Numbered from the stretch's first letter, positions 16,276-24,743 are shown. The stretch is DNA of 32,502 nucleotides from Alloscardovia theropitheci (GCF_004332295.1 NZ_RXLP01000026.1:210155-242656); one strand, 5' to 3'. The notes: generated by a model from the sequence alone, not told the origin. Translations and numbers: made by a program.

Positions 16276-16496
16276 ATATTTTGCAAACCCTTCCGCGAAT
16301 AATAAGCTACATATGCTCCATCATTGCAATGCTTATCTTCCAGGTTATTTACACATGGTTGTCGGATGGTTTACCAGTACTGCTTTCGTTAAAAGGCATT
16401 CTTCATATCATCATATCTACTGCACTCATTACATTCTGTCTTTGGATATTTGATCCACTCAGAGTAAGTGATAGTAATATGTCAGATAATGATTAA
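16245..16496 (+). CDS. Small two-helix membrane protein overlapping the glycine-zipper gene, immunity-like
   Basis: An 83-residue protein with two strong hydrophobic segments, about 18-41 (ISYICSIIAMLIFQVIYTWL) and about 49-68, and an acidic C-terminus (SDSNMSDND). The ATG at 16245 is preceded by GGGGTG and lies inside the upstream gene in another frame, which suggests translational coupling. A second ATG at 16260 is also possible. I recognise no family. Size, topology and position directly behind a small secreted glycine-zipper protein are what bacteriocin immunity proteins commonly show, but alternative roles, such as a partner for export, are open. Confidence 0.65.
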   Translation: MESYLMRNPLNILQTLPRIISYICSIIAMLIFQVIYTWLSDGLPVLLSLKGILHIIISTALITFCLWIFDPLRVSDSNMSDND

Positions 16497-16503
16497 AAAT
16501 GAA

Positions 16504-16554
16504 AATAGATTGGTCTCCTTGTATTTTCGATAAACACAAGGAGACCAATCTATT
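16504..16554. terminator. Strong bidirectional terminator between convergent genes
   Basis: A perfect 19-bp inverted repeat, arms 16504-16522 and 16536-16554, with a 13-nt loop. On the minus strand a TTTTCATTTTT tail follows, serving hspR. On the plus strand it closes the glycine-zipper cassette. Confidence 0.85.
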
Positions 16555-16619
16555 CCACTTCTACTGTATCTAGTTTTGTCATCTTTTTATGCACACAAGT
16601 CCACCTAGATAAAATGCAC

Positions 16620-17261
16620 TCATTGCGATAGATTATCGATGTCATCATCTTCACTCATCGGTAATTCAAGCAGTAGCGCTGCCGATGCGCCCCTTGGCAA
16701 GAATCGTCCTCGTGCGGGATGCACAGTTACCTCGGAATGTTCAGAATTTTCACTAGTTTCGCCGGACTCGTTCTCATCATAAATTCCAGCAGCACGAGCC
16801 ATGGCGCGAGCGCGTTCATGATTTGATCGCAAAATTTCAACAACTTCACCATCCATCGCAGCAGTAAAGATACTAGCTCCTTCTGGTTGACGCAATCGTC
16901 TCACTTGTCTACGTAGCTGACGATTTTCTTCCATGAGCTGCAAAATGCGGATAACTCCCGATAAATTAATGGATTCATCTTGAATAAGATGTTGTGCAAG
17001 CATTAATCTATCAATATCACGCAGTGAGTATCGACGAGAACCACCATCAGTTCTTTGTGGCACAACCAATCCGAGACGGTCATACTGACGAAGAGTTTGA
17101 GGGTGAATTATGACAAGCTGTGCTGCTTGCGAGACATTGAAAATTGGCTGATCAACTCCAAAACCAGAAGCATCTGCACCATCAAGGTCGATTCGCCCCT
17201 CCACAATTGCCTGGGCGCATGCGATATACGCTTGTTTCGTCTGAGTATCTAACCTTGCCAT
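16620..17261 (-). CDS. hspR: HspR, MerR-family heat-shock repressor
   Basis: HspR represses the dnaK operon and other chaperone genes in actinobacteria by binding HAIR inverted repeats, with DnaK acting as co-repressor. The 213-residue protein has a MerR-type winged helix-turn-helix (about 40-105): NVSQAAQLVIIHPQTLRQYDR, then GLVVPQRTDGGSRRYSLRDIDRL. A basic coiled-coil region (ENRQLRRQVRRLRQ) follows, and a longer, poorly conserved acidic tail. It is the last gene of dnaK-grpE-dnaJ-hspR, as in other actinobacteria. About 170 bp with a foldable element separate it from dnaJ, and it may also have its own promoter. The operon should be autoregulated through the two HAIR sites before dnaK. Confidence 0.93.
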   Translation of the reverse strand: MARLDTQTKQAYIACAQAIVEGRIDLDGADASGFGVDQPIFNVSQAAQLVIIHPQTLRQYDRLGLVVPQRTDGGSRRYSLRDIDRLMLAQHLIQDESINLSGVIRILQLMEENRQLRRQVRRLRQPEGASIFTAAMDGEVVEILRSNHERARAMARAAGIYDENESGETSENSEHSEVTVHPARGRFLPRGASAALLLELPMSEDDDIDNLSQ

Positions 17262-17337
17262 ACATCCATCCTATATAATGCTTACAACGTATATATCGCA
17301 TACATATATACACTGCACTATACATCCACTGTTTTAC

Positions 17338-17401
17338 TGTGCTAGGGACAAATTGTTACGTGAGGTATTCAGCTATTCACGCAGTCTTTGCACCTAGCAC
17401 A
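17338..17401 (-). other. Nested hairpin in the dnaJ-hspR gap
   Basis: An outer 9-bp inverted repeat TGTGCTAGG (17338-17346) and CCTAGCACA (17393-17401) encloses CGTGA (17359-17363) and TCACG (17377-17381). No T-run follows on the minus strand. It may be an mRNA-stabilising or attenuating structure between dnaJ and hspR. Confidence 0.45.
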
Positions 17402-17429
17402 TTTTCTCTGCATGCCAGTAAGAGAGCTC

Positions 17430-18455
17430 CTAGGACTGGCGCTCTTGCGCTACTTGCTTTGCCAAGCTTTCACTCGCCTCATCAAATGCCTTAAGAGCTT
17501 CCTTTTGTTTAGCATTAAGTCTCTTAGGCATCACGATTGAGATACGAGCTATCATATCTCCCGATGCTTTAGCAGTCTTAATACCATGATTCTTTACGGT
17601 TATCTCAGTTCCAGAAGATGATCCTGCTGGAATCTTGATATCTACATCTTCGCCAAAATAATCCTTGACGGTTATCTTAGCGCCCGTAGCTGCTTCATAC
17701 GCCGTAACTGGGACGATGCGAACGAGATTCTTCCCTTGAATTCTAAAGTTCTCGTCTGTACCAACGTGAACAGTAAGGAAAAGATCTCCTTGTGCTCCTC
17801 CAAAACGTCCCGGCTTTCCTTTTCCAGCTAAGCGAATTTTTTGGCCATCATTAATTCCTGCTGGAATCTTGGTTTTGAATGACTCTCCATTCACCTTGAG
17901 GGAAACCGTCGCACCTTTTACAGCCTTATCAAAGCTCAAGTTTACTGACGATTTTCTATCTTCGCCTTTAATCGGTTCAGGCTCAGGCTCATATGGGTTA
18001 TTCGCCCCAAACCCAGAACGACGAGGCTGCTGGCTAAATCCGGCAGTTGCCCCATTCGCTCCATACCCTGCTTGAGCAAAGATATCATCGAGGTTGATTC
18101 CTCCAAAATTCATGGAGCTATATCCCCCACGACCACCAGCTGAGCCAAACATGGAACTGAAGATATCTTCATATGCTCCACCTCCGGCTGATGACCCTCC
18201 AGCAAATCGAGCGCCACCCGCTCCAAATGAACGAATAGCATCATATTTTTGACGCTGTTCTTTGTTACTGAGCACTTCATATGCTTCGGAAATATCCTTA
18301 AATTTCTTCTCAGCCTCAGCGTTACCCTGATTGGTATCAGGATGATATTTGCGAGCTAATTTTCTAAATGCCTTTGATATCTCTTTATCATCAGCATCTT
18401 TTGAGACTCCCAGCACCGCGTAGAAGTCTTTTCCAAGCCAATCTTGTTCAGCCAT
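17430..18455 (-). CDS. dnaJ: DnaJ/CbpA-type co-chaperone (Hsp40 lacking the zinc finger)
   Basis: This J-protein stimulates the ATPase of DnaK and hands over unfolded clients in the cytosol. The 341-residue protein has an N-terminal J domain (about 9-74) with the HPD motif at 38-40, a Gly-rich region (about 75-150) and two C-terminal beta-barrel domains with [17 protein letters not shown] and [17 protein letters not shown]. The CxxCxGxG zinc-finger repeats of type I DnaJ are absent, making it a type II/CbpA-like protein. A type I dnaJ probably sits elsewhere, as in most actinobacteria. GAGGAGGAG precedes the ATG. It follows grpE after 86 bp containing a hairpin. Confidence 0.94.
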   Translation of the reverse strand: MAEQDWLGKDFYAVLGVSKDADDKEISKAFRKLARKYHPDTNQGNAEAEKKFKDISEAYEVLSNKEQRQKYDAIRSFGAGGARFAGGSSAGGGAYEDIFSSMFGSAGGRGGYSSMNFGGINLDDIFAQAGYGANGATAGFSQQPRRSGFGANNPYEPEPEPIKGEDRKSSVNLSFDKAVKGATVSLKVNGESFKTKIPAGINDGQKIRLAGKGKPGRFGGAQGDLFLTVHVGTDENFRIQGKNLVRIVPVTAYEAATGAKITVKDYFGEDVDIKIPAGSSSGTEITVKNHGIKTAKASGDMIARISIVMPKRLNAKQKEALKAFDEASESLAKQVAQERQS

Positions 18456-18499
18456 GACTCCTCCTCACTGGCTTTATATAAAGCTTTCTATGTACAATA

Positions 18500-18526
18500 A
18501 TGGCGGCCGACTGAGCCGACCGCCAT
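18500..18526 (-). terminator. Intercistronic hairpin between grpE and dnaJ
   Basis: Arms ATGGCGG (18500-18506) and CCGCCAT (18520-18526) extend inward on the minus strand, with G-U pairs, to a 12-bp stem with a triloop. TATTGTAC follows, without a long T-run. It probably attenuates transcription into dnaJ or protects the dnaK-grpE mRNA end. Confidence 0.6.
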
Positions 18527-18541
18527 CCATGTATGAATTTA

Positions 18542-19201
18542 TTATTCCTGTGGAACAGCTACTACAACACGGGCTGCGCGTATAACGCGATCGCCAATCT
18601 TATAGCCTGCCTCTACAACGGTGTCTACAGTTTCCTCGCTCACATCAGCATCAGGCTTTCGCAAGATACCTTCATGATGAGTTGGGTCAAATGCTTCTCC
18701 AGGAGTGCCGAATTTCTCTACTCCAAACTTTTCGAAAGTTTTATCAATCTTCGTGGCTACAGCAGCAAAGGAGTCATCCATCTCACTATTAGCTCGAATG
18801 CGATCAATATCATCTAAAGCTGGGAGCAATGCTGTAAGCACATCAACTATACCGTGTTCACGGTAGCGATCTTGCTCTTTTGCTGCACGATTTCTGAAGT
18901 TAACGAATGCTGCTCGTTCTCGTTGCAAAGCATCGAGATATTCCGCAGCTTCTGCTTTTGCTTTACCCAGTGGAGTTAAGCTATCTTCAGCGGCGTCAGA
19001 AGTTGATTCAGAAGCCTGCGAATCACTTTCTTGTACCTGCTCAGTTGCACGTTCCTCAGATTTATTCTGGTCGGATTCTTGAGTGGTAGAGTTTGCGGAC
19101 TGCTCAGCTGCTTCAGTTTGCTCTGACTGAGCACTCTGGTCAGCAAGCTTATCCGCATCCTCCATGCCATTCAAGTAGTCTTCGGTATTGAATTCAGACA
19201 T
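18542..19201 (-). CDS. grpE: GrpE nucleotide-exchange factor
   Basis: GrpE is the homodimeric exchange factor that releases ADP from DnaK. The 219-residue protein has a long acidic, Ser/Gln/Glu-rich N-terminal tail (about 1-75), then the coiled-coil AAEYLDALQRERAAFVNFRNRAAKEQDRYR and the beta-domain ending with HHEGILRKPDADVSEETVDTVV and RVIRAARVVVAVPQE, the family signature. Its ATG follows the dnaK stop by one base (TAATATG), with AAGGAAT inside the end of dnaK as ribosome-binding site, so the two are tightly coupled. Second gene of the heat-shock operon. Confidence 0.95.
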   Translation of the reverse strand: MSEFNTEDYLNGMEDADKLADQSAQSEQTEAAEQSANSTTQESDQNKSEERATEQVQESDSQASESTSDAAEDSLTPLGKAKAEAAEYLDALQRERAAFVNFRNRAAKEQDRYREHGIVDVLTALLPALDDIDRIRANSEMDDSFAAVATKIDKTFEKFGVEKFGTPGEAFDPTHHEGILRKPDADVSEETVDTVVEAGYKIGDRVIRAARVVVAVPQE

Positions 19202-19202
19202 A

Positions 19203-21065
19203 TTATTCCTTGTCGTCGTCCACTACTTCGGCATCAACTACATCATCATTGCCATCATTAGATCCTGCTGCCTGAGCACCTGCAGCACCAGCAGCATTCT
19301 GATCGCCCTGCTGTGAGTAGAGAGCTTCACCAATCTTCTGAGCAGATGTCATCAATTCGGACTGTGCAGTCTTAACAGCTTCGATGTCATCACCCTTCAA
19401 AGCTTCCTTCAAAGCATTTACCTTAGTTGTTACTTCGGAAGCAACTTCCTCAGAAAGCTTATCCTTATTATCAGAGACGAGCTTTTCAGTCTGATAAGCA
19501 AAAGCCTCAGCTTGGTTTCGAGTATCAACCTCTTCACGACGCTTCTTATCTTCAGCTTCGTGAGACTGTGCTTCCTTAACCATACGATCGATCTCATCTT
19601 GATCAAGACCAGAACCACCAGAGAGAGTTACAGACTGTTCTTTACCAGTTCCCTTATCCTTTGCGGATACGTGCACGATACCGTTAGCATCGATATCGAA
19701 AGTAACTTCAATCTGTGGTACTCCATGAGGAGCAGGAGCGATACCGCTGAGCTCGAAAGTACCCAAAGGCTTGTTATCACGTGCAAATTCACGCTCACCC
19801 TGGTATACCTGAATCAAAACGGAAGGCTGGTTATCCTCAGCAGTTGAGAATACTTCACTACGCTTTGTTGGGATAGCAGTGTTACGCTCGATGAGCTTTG
19901 TCATAATACCGCCTTTGGTCTCGATACCGAGGCTCAATGGGGTAACATCAATCAAGAGAACATCCTTACGGTCTCCCTTGATAACACCAGACTGAACTGC
20001 TGCACCGACTGCTACTACCTCATCTGGATTTACAGACTTGTTTGGTTCCTTACCACCTGTAAGCTCCTTTACAAGCTCCTGAACGGCTGGCATACGGGTA
20101 GAACCACCTACGAGCACAACGTGGTCAATCTGGGATACAGAGATACCCGAGTCAGCAAGCACTGCATTAAATGGCTTGCGGCAGCGATCAAGCAAGCCAG
20201 AAGTCATTTCCTCAAACTTTGCGCGAGTCAAAGTTTCATCGAGGTGTACAGGAGTTCCATCTGGTGCCATAGCCAAGTACTGCTGGGAAATCGTTGTAGA
20301 CATAGAGGAGCTCAATTCCTTCTTTGCCTGCTCTGCAGCTTCCTTCAAACGACGCATCGCAATCTTATCCTTGGATACATCTACGCCGTAATTATTCTTT
20401 ACTTCTCCGACAATCCAATCGATAATTGCCTGATCCCAATCATCACCACCAAGGCGATTATCACCATTTGTAGCCTGAACTTGAATGGTTGCGAAGCCAT
20501 CCTCATCATCCTTACCGATTTCAAGGAGGGATACATCGAAAGTACCGCCACCCAAATCGAAGACGAGGATGCGTTCATCTTCCTTGCCCTTTTCCAAACC
20601 ATAGGCTAGAGCTGCTGCTGTTGGTTCGTTGATGATACGAAGTACGTTCAAACCAGCAATAGTACCTGCATCCTTAGTTGCCTGACGCTGTGCATCGTTA
20701 AAGTATGCAGGGCAAGTGATTACTGCATCGGTTACTGGTTCGCCCAAGTATGCTTCTGCATCACGCTTGAGCTTCATCAAGATCTGTGCAGAAATCTCCT
20801 GTGGAGTCCATTCCTTACCATCGATATCTACTGTCCAATCGGTTCCCATATGACGCTTAACCGATGAGATAGTACGATCAACGTTTGTTACTGCCTGGCG
20901 CTTTGCTACTTCACCAACGATGATTTCGCCAGACTTGCTGAAAGCTACAACAGATGGAGTTGTACGTGAGCCTTCTGCATTCACGATAACGGTTGGCTGT
21001 CCGCCTTCCAAAGTTGCAATACAAGAATTTGTTGTACCTAAATCAATTCCTACTGCGCGACCCAT
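19203..21065 (-). CDS. dnaK: Molecular chaperone DnaK (Hsp70)
   Basis: An ATP-dependent cytosolic chaperone of 620 residues. The ATPase domain (about 1-365) opens with [17 protein letters not shown] and holds [11 protein letters not shown] and [14 protein letters not shown]. The substrate-binding domain follows the linker [19 protein letters not shown], and the C-terminus ends in the acidic [16 protein letters not shown] tail. The ATG at 21065 fits the conserved start; a codon 18 nt upstream would add six non-conserved residues. GAAAGGA lies 11 nt before it. First gene of dnaK-grpE-dnaJ-hspR, preceded by two HAIR sites, so expression should be heat-inducible and HspR-repressed. Confidence 0.97.
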   Translation of the reverse strand: MGRAVGIDLGTTNSCIATLEGGQPTVIVNAEGSRTTPSVVAFSKSGEIIVGEVAKRQAVTNVDRTISSVKRHMGTDWTVDIDGKEWTPQEISAQILMKLKRDAEAYLGEPVTDAVITCPAYFNDAQRQATKDAGTIAGLNVLRIINEPTAAALAYGLEKGKEDERILVFDLGGGTFDVSLLEIGKDDEDGFATIQVQATNGDNRLGGDDWDQAIIDWIVGEVKNNYGVDVSKDKIAMRRLKEAAEQAKKELSSSMSTTISQQYLAMAPDGTPVHLDETLTRAKFEEMTSGLLDRCRKPFNAVLADSGISVSQIDHVVLVGGSTRMPAVQELVKELTGGKEPNKSVNPDEVVAVGAAVQSGVIKGDRKDVLLIDVTPLSLGIETKGGIMTKLIERNTAIPTKRSEVFSTAEDNQPSVLIQVYQGEREFARDNKPLGTFELSGIAPAPHGVPQIEVTFDIDANGIVHVSAKDKGTGKEQSVTLSGGSGLDQDEIDRMVKEAQSHEAEDKKRREEVDTRNQAEAFAYQTEKLVSDNKDKLSEEVASEVTTKVNALKEALKGDDIEAVKTAQSELMTSAQKIGEALYSQQGDQNAAGAAGAQAAGSNDGNDDVVDAEVVDDDKE

Positions 21066-21117
21066 AATATGTGTCCTTTCCAATTTTTCTTATCTACGTT
21101 CTTTTCAAGTTCTTAAA

Positions 21118-21138
21118 GTTGAGTACTTATTTATCAAC
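21118..21138 (-). promoter_or_regulatory. HAIR element, dnaK-proximal copy (degenerate)
   Basis: Plus-strand GTTGAGT, 7-bp spacer, TATCAAC. It matches the HspR operator CTTGAGT-N7-ACTCAAG in layout, with one half degenerate. It lies about 50 bp upstream of the dnaK ATG, with centres 29 bp from the stronger copy. Confidence 0.55.
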
Positions 21139-21146
21139 TTTCTAAA

Positions 21147-21167
21147 CTTGAGTCTACATCACTCAAC
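21147..21167 (-). promoter_or_regulatory. HAIR element (HspR operator) upstream of dnaK
   Basis: Plus-strand CTTGAGT (21147-21153), 7-bp spacer, ACTCAAC (21161-21167). Only the last base departs from the published CTTGAGT-N7-ACTCAAG consensus. It lies 80-100 bp upstream of dnaK, and hspR is the last gene of this operon. Confidence 0.85.
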
Positions 21168-21218
21168 TTTTATTTTGCAAATTTATTCCCGTTTTCTTCA
21201 AAAATTTTTAGAAAATAA

Positions 21219-21259
21219 AAAATTTCCGTTATTTCATCAGTGGAAACAACGGAAATTTT
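21219..21259 (-). terminator. Rho-independent terminator of the histidine phosphatase gene
   Basis: Perfect 12-bp stem AAAATTTCCGTT (21219-21230) and AACGGAAATTTT (21248-21259), 17-nt loop. On the minus strand TTATTTTC follows. It insulates the phosphatase from the dnaK promoter region. Confidence 0.7.
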
Positions 21260-21293
21260 CTGGGTATTCAGCTGGTACATCGCATTCGAAACG

Positions 21294-22034
21294 TTACATA
21301 TTCCAGTTTTCAATAACATGATCGCTGTGATGCCAGCCCAATACGCAGAATTTTGCAGTATCCAATTGGAAGCATCGCGCTTGATTAGGCTCTAATCCTA
21401 GCCATTGAGTTGTTAATATTCGCAAAATGTGCGCATGCGCTACGCACAGAACGTTCTTCCCTGATTCAAGACGAGGAAGAACATCCTCGATTACAGAACG
21501 AACTCTTTGTGCAGCCTGTTCACTCGATTCTCCCACTCCGGAATTAATTTCCACATCACCAAAGTCATCGATATGTTCTGACCGTTTACCTTGCAGCGAT
21601 GATGGCAATTGCAACGGGCCAATATCCCAAATATTCCACGCATCAATACCAAGCGCTTCAGCCACTTCGAAGCGAGTTCTACCTTCCGCAGGACCGTAAT
21701 CAAACTCACTGAGATTAAATTCTGTATTATAGCCTTCAAACCCTGCTAACTGCGCTGTCTTTTGAGCACGCATCAAAGGCGAAACGAACACATTCTCATT
21801 TTCTATTGCCAAACCACTACTCGCTAGTCTTTCTCCAGCTAATCGCGCTTGATTTTCACCTTCATGAGTAAGTGGGATATTTGTACGACCAGTATATTGG
21901 CCAGTTTCGCTCCACATCGTTTGCCCATGCCTAAGCAAAATAAGATGCCCTGGTCGCTGAATCGAATGAGACTTTACCTGTGCATCAAGGTTTTGAGAGG
22001 ATGATGAGCTGTTAGCAGTGACATGTTCATTCAT
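21294..22034 (-). CDS. Histidine phosphatase family protein (phosphoglycerate mutase-like)
   Basis: A member of the branch-1 histidine phosphatases, cytosolic. It has the catalytic RHGQT motif near residue 34, the GRTNIPLTHEGENQA segment, SPLMRAQKTA with the second phosphate-binding arginine, SEFDYGPAEG with the acid/base glutamate, and the second histidine in CVAHAHILRI. In-frame codons extend to 22118, but that would overlap the divergent gene start and lacks conservation. The ATG at 22034 gives 246 residues, and TAGTAT (22042-22047) lies exactly 7 nt upstream, suggesting a leaderless mRNA. The SPLMRA and FDYG pattern is that of broad-specificity phosphatases rather than glycolytic mutase. 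The substrate is unknown. Confidence 0.9.
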   Translation of the reverse strand: MNEHVTANSSSSSQNLDAQVKSHSIQRPGHLILLRHGQTMWSETGQYTGRTNIPLTHEGENQARLAGERLASSGLAIENENVFVSPLMRAQKTAQLAGFEGYNTEFNLSEFDYGPAEGRTRFEVAEALGIDAWNIWDIGPLQLPSSLQGKRSEHIDDFGDVEINSGVGESSEQAAQRVRSVIEDVLPRLESGKNVLCVAHAHILRILTTQWLGLEPNQARCFQLDTAKFCVLGWHHSDHVIENWNM

Positions 22035-22109
22035 GCACTCAATACTAACAAAATTTTTCAATTTACATGAAATATGGTTGAAGTATGGATAGCATGCGAT
22101 AATAATTCC

Positions 22110-22553
22110 ATGACACATGAGTTATATTCAGATGAAATACATGAAGGTTTCTCCCACGACGAGACGCCCACAAGTGCTTCAGTAGCAAGAACTCGTGAAC
22201 AGTTACGCTCAATCGACAGCAAGGTTAATTCTATGCGATCTCGAATTAAGAACGATCCCGATGATGCTTTTGACAAGCTCATCAAATTTGCCTTACCAAC
22301 CATCGCAGGACTTATCATTGGAAAACTCACGGAATTCGCATGGAAAAGCGGAAAGAAACGTATCCTTGGAGATAAAGCTGTCGATGACGAAGGAAATGAC
22401 CTAACTGATGGCATCATTGCTTCCATGATTTTTGCTGCACTATCAGCAGCCATCGGCTCGCTCGTTTCCAATCTAGCCGACCGCAGCTCAGCCGGCATAG
22501 TTAATTTGCGACATAAACGAGCCGCACGAAAAAGTGGAAAACACGCTCGTTAA
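22110..22553 (+). CDS. Small membrane protein, DUF4235-like
   Basis: A 147-residue protein divergent from the histidine phosphatase gene. Two hydrophobic helices (about 55-70, ALPTIAGLIIGKLTEFAW, and about 101-120, GIIASMIFAALSAAIGSLVSNLADR) are separated by a polar loop with DEGNDLTD. The C-terminus is basic (RHKRAARKSGKHAR). This pattern resembles actinobacterial DUF4235 proteins, of unknown function; the family call is moderate. The ATG at 22110 is preceded by GATAAT (22098-22103) with TGGTTG 17 bp further up, so the mRNA is probably leaderless. An upstream in-frame start at 22074 would overlap this promoter. Confidence 0.75.
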   Translation: MTHELYSDEIHEGFSHDETPTSASVARTREQLRSIDSKVNSMRSRIKNDPDDAFDKLIKFALPTIAGLIIGKLTEFAWKSGKKRILGDKAVDDEGNDLTDGIIASMIFAALSAAIGSLVSNLADRSSAGIVNLRHKRAARKSGKHAR

Positions 22554-22617
22554 TTTATAGCGTTAATTCTTCTACTGAAATATTTATTCTTTAGCCATGC
22601 CTCATTACTATAGAGGT

Positions 22618-23397
22618 ATGGCTATTATTCATAATCCGACTATTGACACACTGCTTAATCGACGAACCATCAGACAGTGGACTGATCAAGCTCTGAGCGC
22701 TGATGAAATTGAAACTATCGAAACAGCTGCACAACGCGCGGCAACCAGCCAATTTCTTAACGCATGGTCAGCAATTCGTATTACAGACAAGGATATCGCT
22801 CTTAAACTTGCATCCATCGGAAATCAACCATATGTAGCTCAAGCTGGCGCGCTCTATATATTTATCATCGACAACCATCGCAATGTTCGTATCGCACGCG
22901 AAGCAGGAATTGACGACGCAGATATGACTTTTGATTCCGACTACACATTTACTCAGGGGCAAAACGATGCTGTTCTCGCGCTTCACGCCATGGAGACAGC
23001 AGCAGAGTCCTTAGGCCTCGGGACTGTTATTTTAGGATGCATCCTCAATGACTCCCGGGCGGTCATCGACACGCTTCACTTACCGGAATATACTGTCCCT
23101 GTACTGGGCCTAGCAATTGGTCACCCGGCTCAAGAGCCAACTTTAAAACCTCGTATGCCTCGCGAATTACAATTCTTTAACAATGTGTATCCGGATGATT
23201 CAACCACACCAAATATTACCGAAGCCTTAGCAGATTTTGATAATGCAGTTAGCCACTATTACGATTTGCGTTTCCCTGATCAACCTGTTCATGCTTTTAC
23301 CGAGCAAGTAGTAGCTCAATCAACAGACACTGCACGCTTAAAGAAATCCTTCGGCAAACCAGCACGAGCACAAGGATTTACTGGACGAAGTTTCTAA
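22618..23397 (+). CDS. NfsA/Frp-type nitroreductase (FMN oxidoreductase)
   Basis: A 259-residue flavoprotein of the nitroreductase fold, normal length for NfsA-like enzymes. These use NADPH and FMN to reduce flavins, quinones or nitro compounds. It opens with the typical DTLLNRRTIRQW and has QFLNAWSAIRI (FMN contacts), MAIETAAESLGLG-like HAMETAAESLGLGTVILG, and the NfsA-type PVLGLAIGHPAQEPTLKPRMPRE near 160-190. The natural substrate is unknown. The ATG at 22618 matches the family start; an ATG at 22597 is in frame. TACTAT lies 6 nt before 22618, suggesting a leaderless mRNA. Followed by a clear terminator. Confidence 0.9.
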   Translation: MAIIHNPTIDTLLNRRTIRQWTDQALSADEIETIETAAQRAATSQFLNAWSAIRITDKDIALKLASIGNQPYVAQAGALYIFIIDNHRNVRIAREAGIDDADMTFDSDYTFTQGQNDAVLALHAMETAAESLGLGTVILGCILNDSRAVIDTLHLPEYTVPVLGLAIGHPAQEPTLKPRMPRELQFFNNVYPDDSTTPNITEALADFDNAVSHYYDLRFPDQPVHAFTEQVVAQSTDTARLKKSFGKPARAQGFTGRSF

Positions 23398-23420
23398 ATC
23401 CGACGAACATATAAACGCAC

Positions 23421-23462
23421 GTGATGTCCTGATTCTATGACGATCCAGGACATCACTTTTAA
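23421..23462 (+). terminator. Rho-independent terminator of the nitroreductase gene
   Basis: Perfect 11-bp stem GTGATGTCCTG (23421-23431) and CAGGACATCAC (23446-23456), 14-nt loop, then TTTTAAA. Placed between convergent genes, it may also serve the minus-strand small protein gene. Confidence 0.8.
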
Positions 23463-23495
23463 ACCATATGCAGAAACGAAGCCGAACCTACCCAT

Positions 23496-23786
23496 TTAGT
23501 GCTTACGCGGCTTAAAACCCTTCTTTCGAGAAAGAATTGGTTTGCCACCCCACGAAGAACGTCCAGACGAGCGATTCTCCCGCCCATTTCGAGGCTCTAA
23601 TCCTAATGATTGATGAATCGGAGGCGTGCTCGTTAAATGCCACGTTTGACAGTATTCACACACATACACCCATAATTGCACGCCTCGTTCAGCATAACTA
23701 TTTCGAGCAGCTGTTTGAGCTTGCTCTTTAGTCTTATACATTATTTTATGCGTAGAAGTGCATCGTCTAGGCGTGAAATTATACAT
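23496..23786 (-). CDS. Small Cys/His protein of an actinobacterial type, unknown function
   Basis: A 96-residue basic protein. The N-terminal half resembles small actinobacterial and actinophage proteins that begin with a Cys in a basic context, carry a KTKEQAQTAARNSYAERG helix, then VYVCEYCQTWHLT. Cys9, Cys43, Cys46 and His50 could bind a zinc ion. The C-terminal half is low-complexity and rich in Arg, Ser and Gly (RENRSSGRSSWGG). It starts 18 bp after the aldo/keto reductase stop with AGAGGA just before the ATG, so the two are probably co-transcribed. Function unknown; nucleic-acid binding is a plausible guess from the charge. Confidence 0.75.
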   Translation of the reverse strand: MYNFTPRRCTSTHKIMYKTKEQAQTAARNSYAERGVQLWVYVCEYCQTWHLTSTPPIHQSLGLEPRNGRENRSSGRSSWGGKPILSRKKGFKPRKH

Positions 23787-23804
23787 GTCCTCTATGGTAA
23801 TGAG

Positions 23805-24743
23805 TTATGGCAACATATTTCCTGCGGCTGCATACAACTGATACCACTCATCATGTGTGAGAACGACATCCGCCCCACTCGCAAACTCTGCAATACGCCC
23901 AGAATTCATAGTACCGATAATAACTTGCATTGTGCTAGGATGACGCAAAAGCCATGCCGCAGCAACCGCATTTTTACTAACACCGTACTTACTGCCGAGC
24001 TCATCAAGTACGCGATTAAGTTCAGCATATTCGGGATCATCTATAAAAACTCCGCCAAAGAAGCCTTTTTGTACTGGACTCCACGCCTGAATCGTCATAT
24101 GACGCAAACGAGAATAATCCATTAATCCCCCGTCGTAGTCTAATGAACGAGAATCTTTCATATTAGTAAAGAGTGTTTGATCAACCATTCCCGTATGAGC
24201 TAAACTCATCTGTAGCTGATTAATATGCAGCTTTTCGTCGATATTATTTTGCAAAAATTCGACTTGCCATGATGACATATTGCTCACGCCAAAATAACGT
24301 ACTTTCCCAGATTCTTTCAGCAATGCAAATGCCTCGTTAACCTCATCAGGTTCCATCAAAGTATCGGGACGATGTAAGAGAAGAAAGTCAACGTAATCTG
24401 TCTGAAGATTTTGCAATTCAAAATCAACTCTGTCAAGAATACGCTTTTTAGAAAAATCGTACCGAGTGATTTTCCCAGTTTCTTTGCTCGTCACAATTCC
24501 AACCTTTGTTTGAACATAAATTGACGAACGATCTACAGACAAGTCTTGCAAAGATTGTCCTAATTTTCGTGAGCTTTCTCCGTCCGTATATACATCAGCA
24601 GTATCAAAGAAGTTAATTCCTGATTCAAGAGCAGCGCTTACTACTTGAGCAGATTCTTCTCTGGTCTTATCCGCCATGCGCATGACGCCTTGTGCAATTG
24701 CCGAGGCTTTAATATCTGTTGTTCCTACTGGTATATATTTCAT
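23805..24743 (-). CDS. Aldo/keto reductase (YdhF-like)
   Basis: A 312-residue NADPH-dependent oxidoreductase with a TIM-barrel fold. The catalytic tetrad is visible: Asp47 in FFDTAD, Tyr52, Lys80 in VQTKVGI and His124 in LLLHRPD. The FGVSN motif and the C-terminal VIIGTMNSGRIAEFA cofactor-binding segment are present. The LMEPDEVNEAFALLKESGKVRYFGVSN stretch is typical of the YdhF subgroup. The substrate is unknown. It is divergent from the glycosyltransferase operon (about 200 bp apart) and is followed closely by the small Cys/His protein gene. Confidence 0.93.
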   Translation of the reverse strand: MKYIPVGTTDIKASAIAQGVMRMADKTREESAQVVSAALESGINFFDTADVYTDGESSRKLGQSLQDLSVDRSSIYVQTKVGIVTSKETGKITRYDFSKKRILDRVDFELQNLQTDYVDFLLLHRPDTLMEPDEVNEAFALLKESGKVRYFGVSNMSSWQVEFLQNNIDEKLHINQLQMSLAHTGMVDQTLFTNMKDSRSLDYDGGLMDYSRLRHMTIQAWSPVQKGFFGGVFIDDPEYAELNRVLDELGSKYGVSKNAVAAAWLLRHPSTMQVIIGTMNSGRIAEFASGADVVLTHDEWYQLYAAAGNMLP

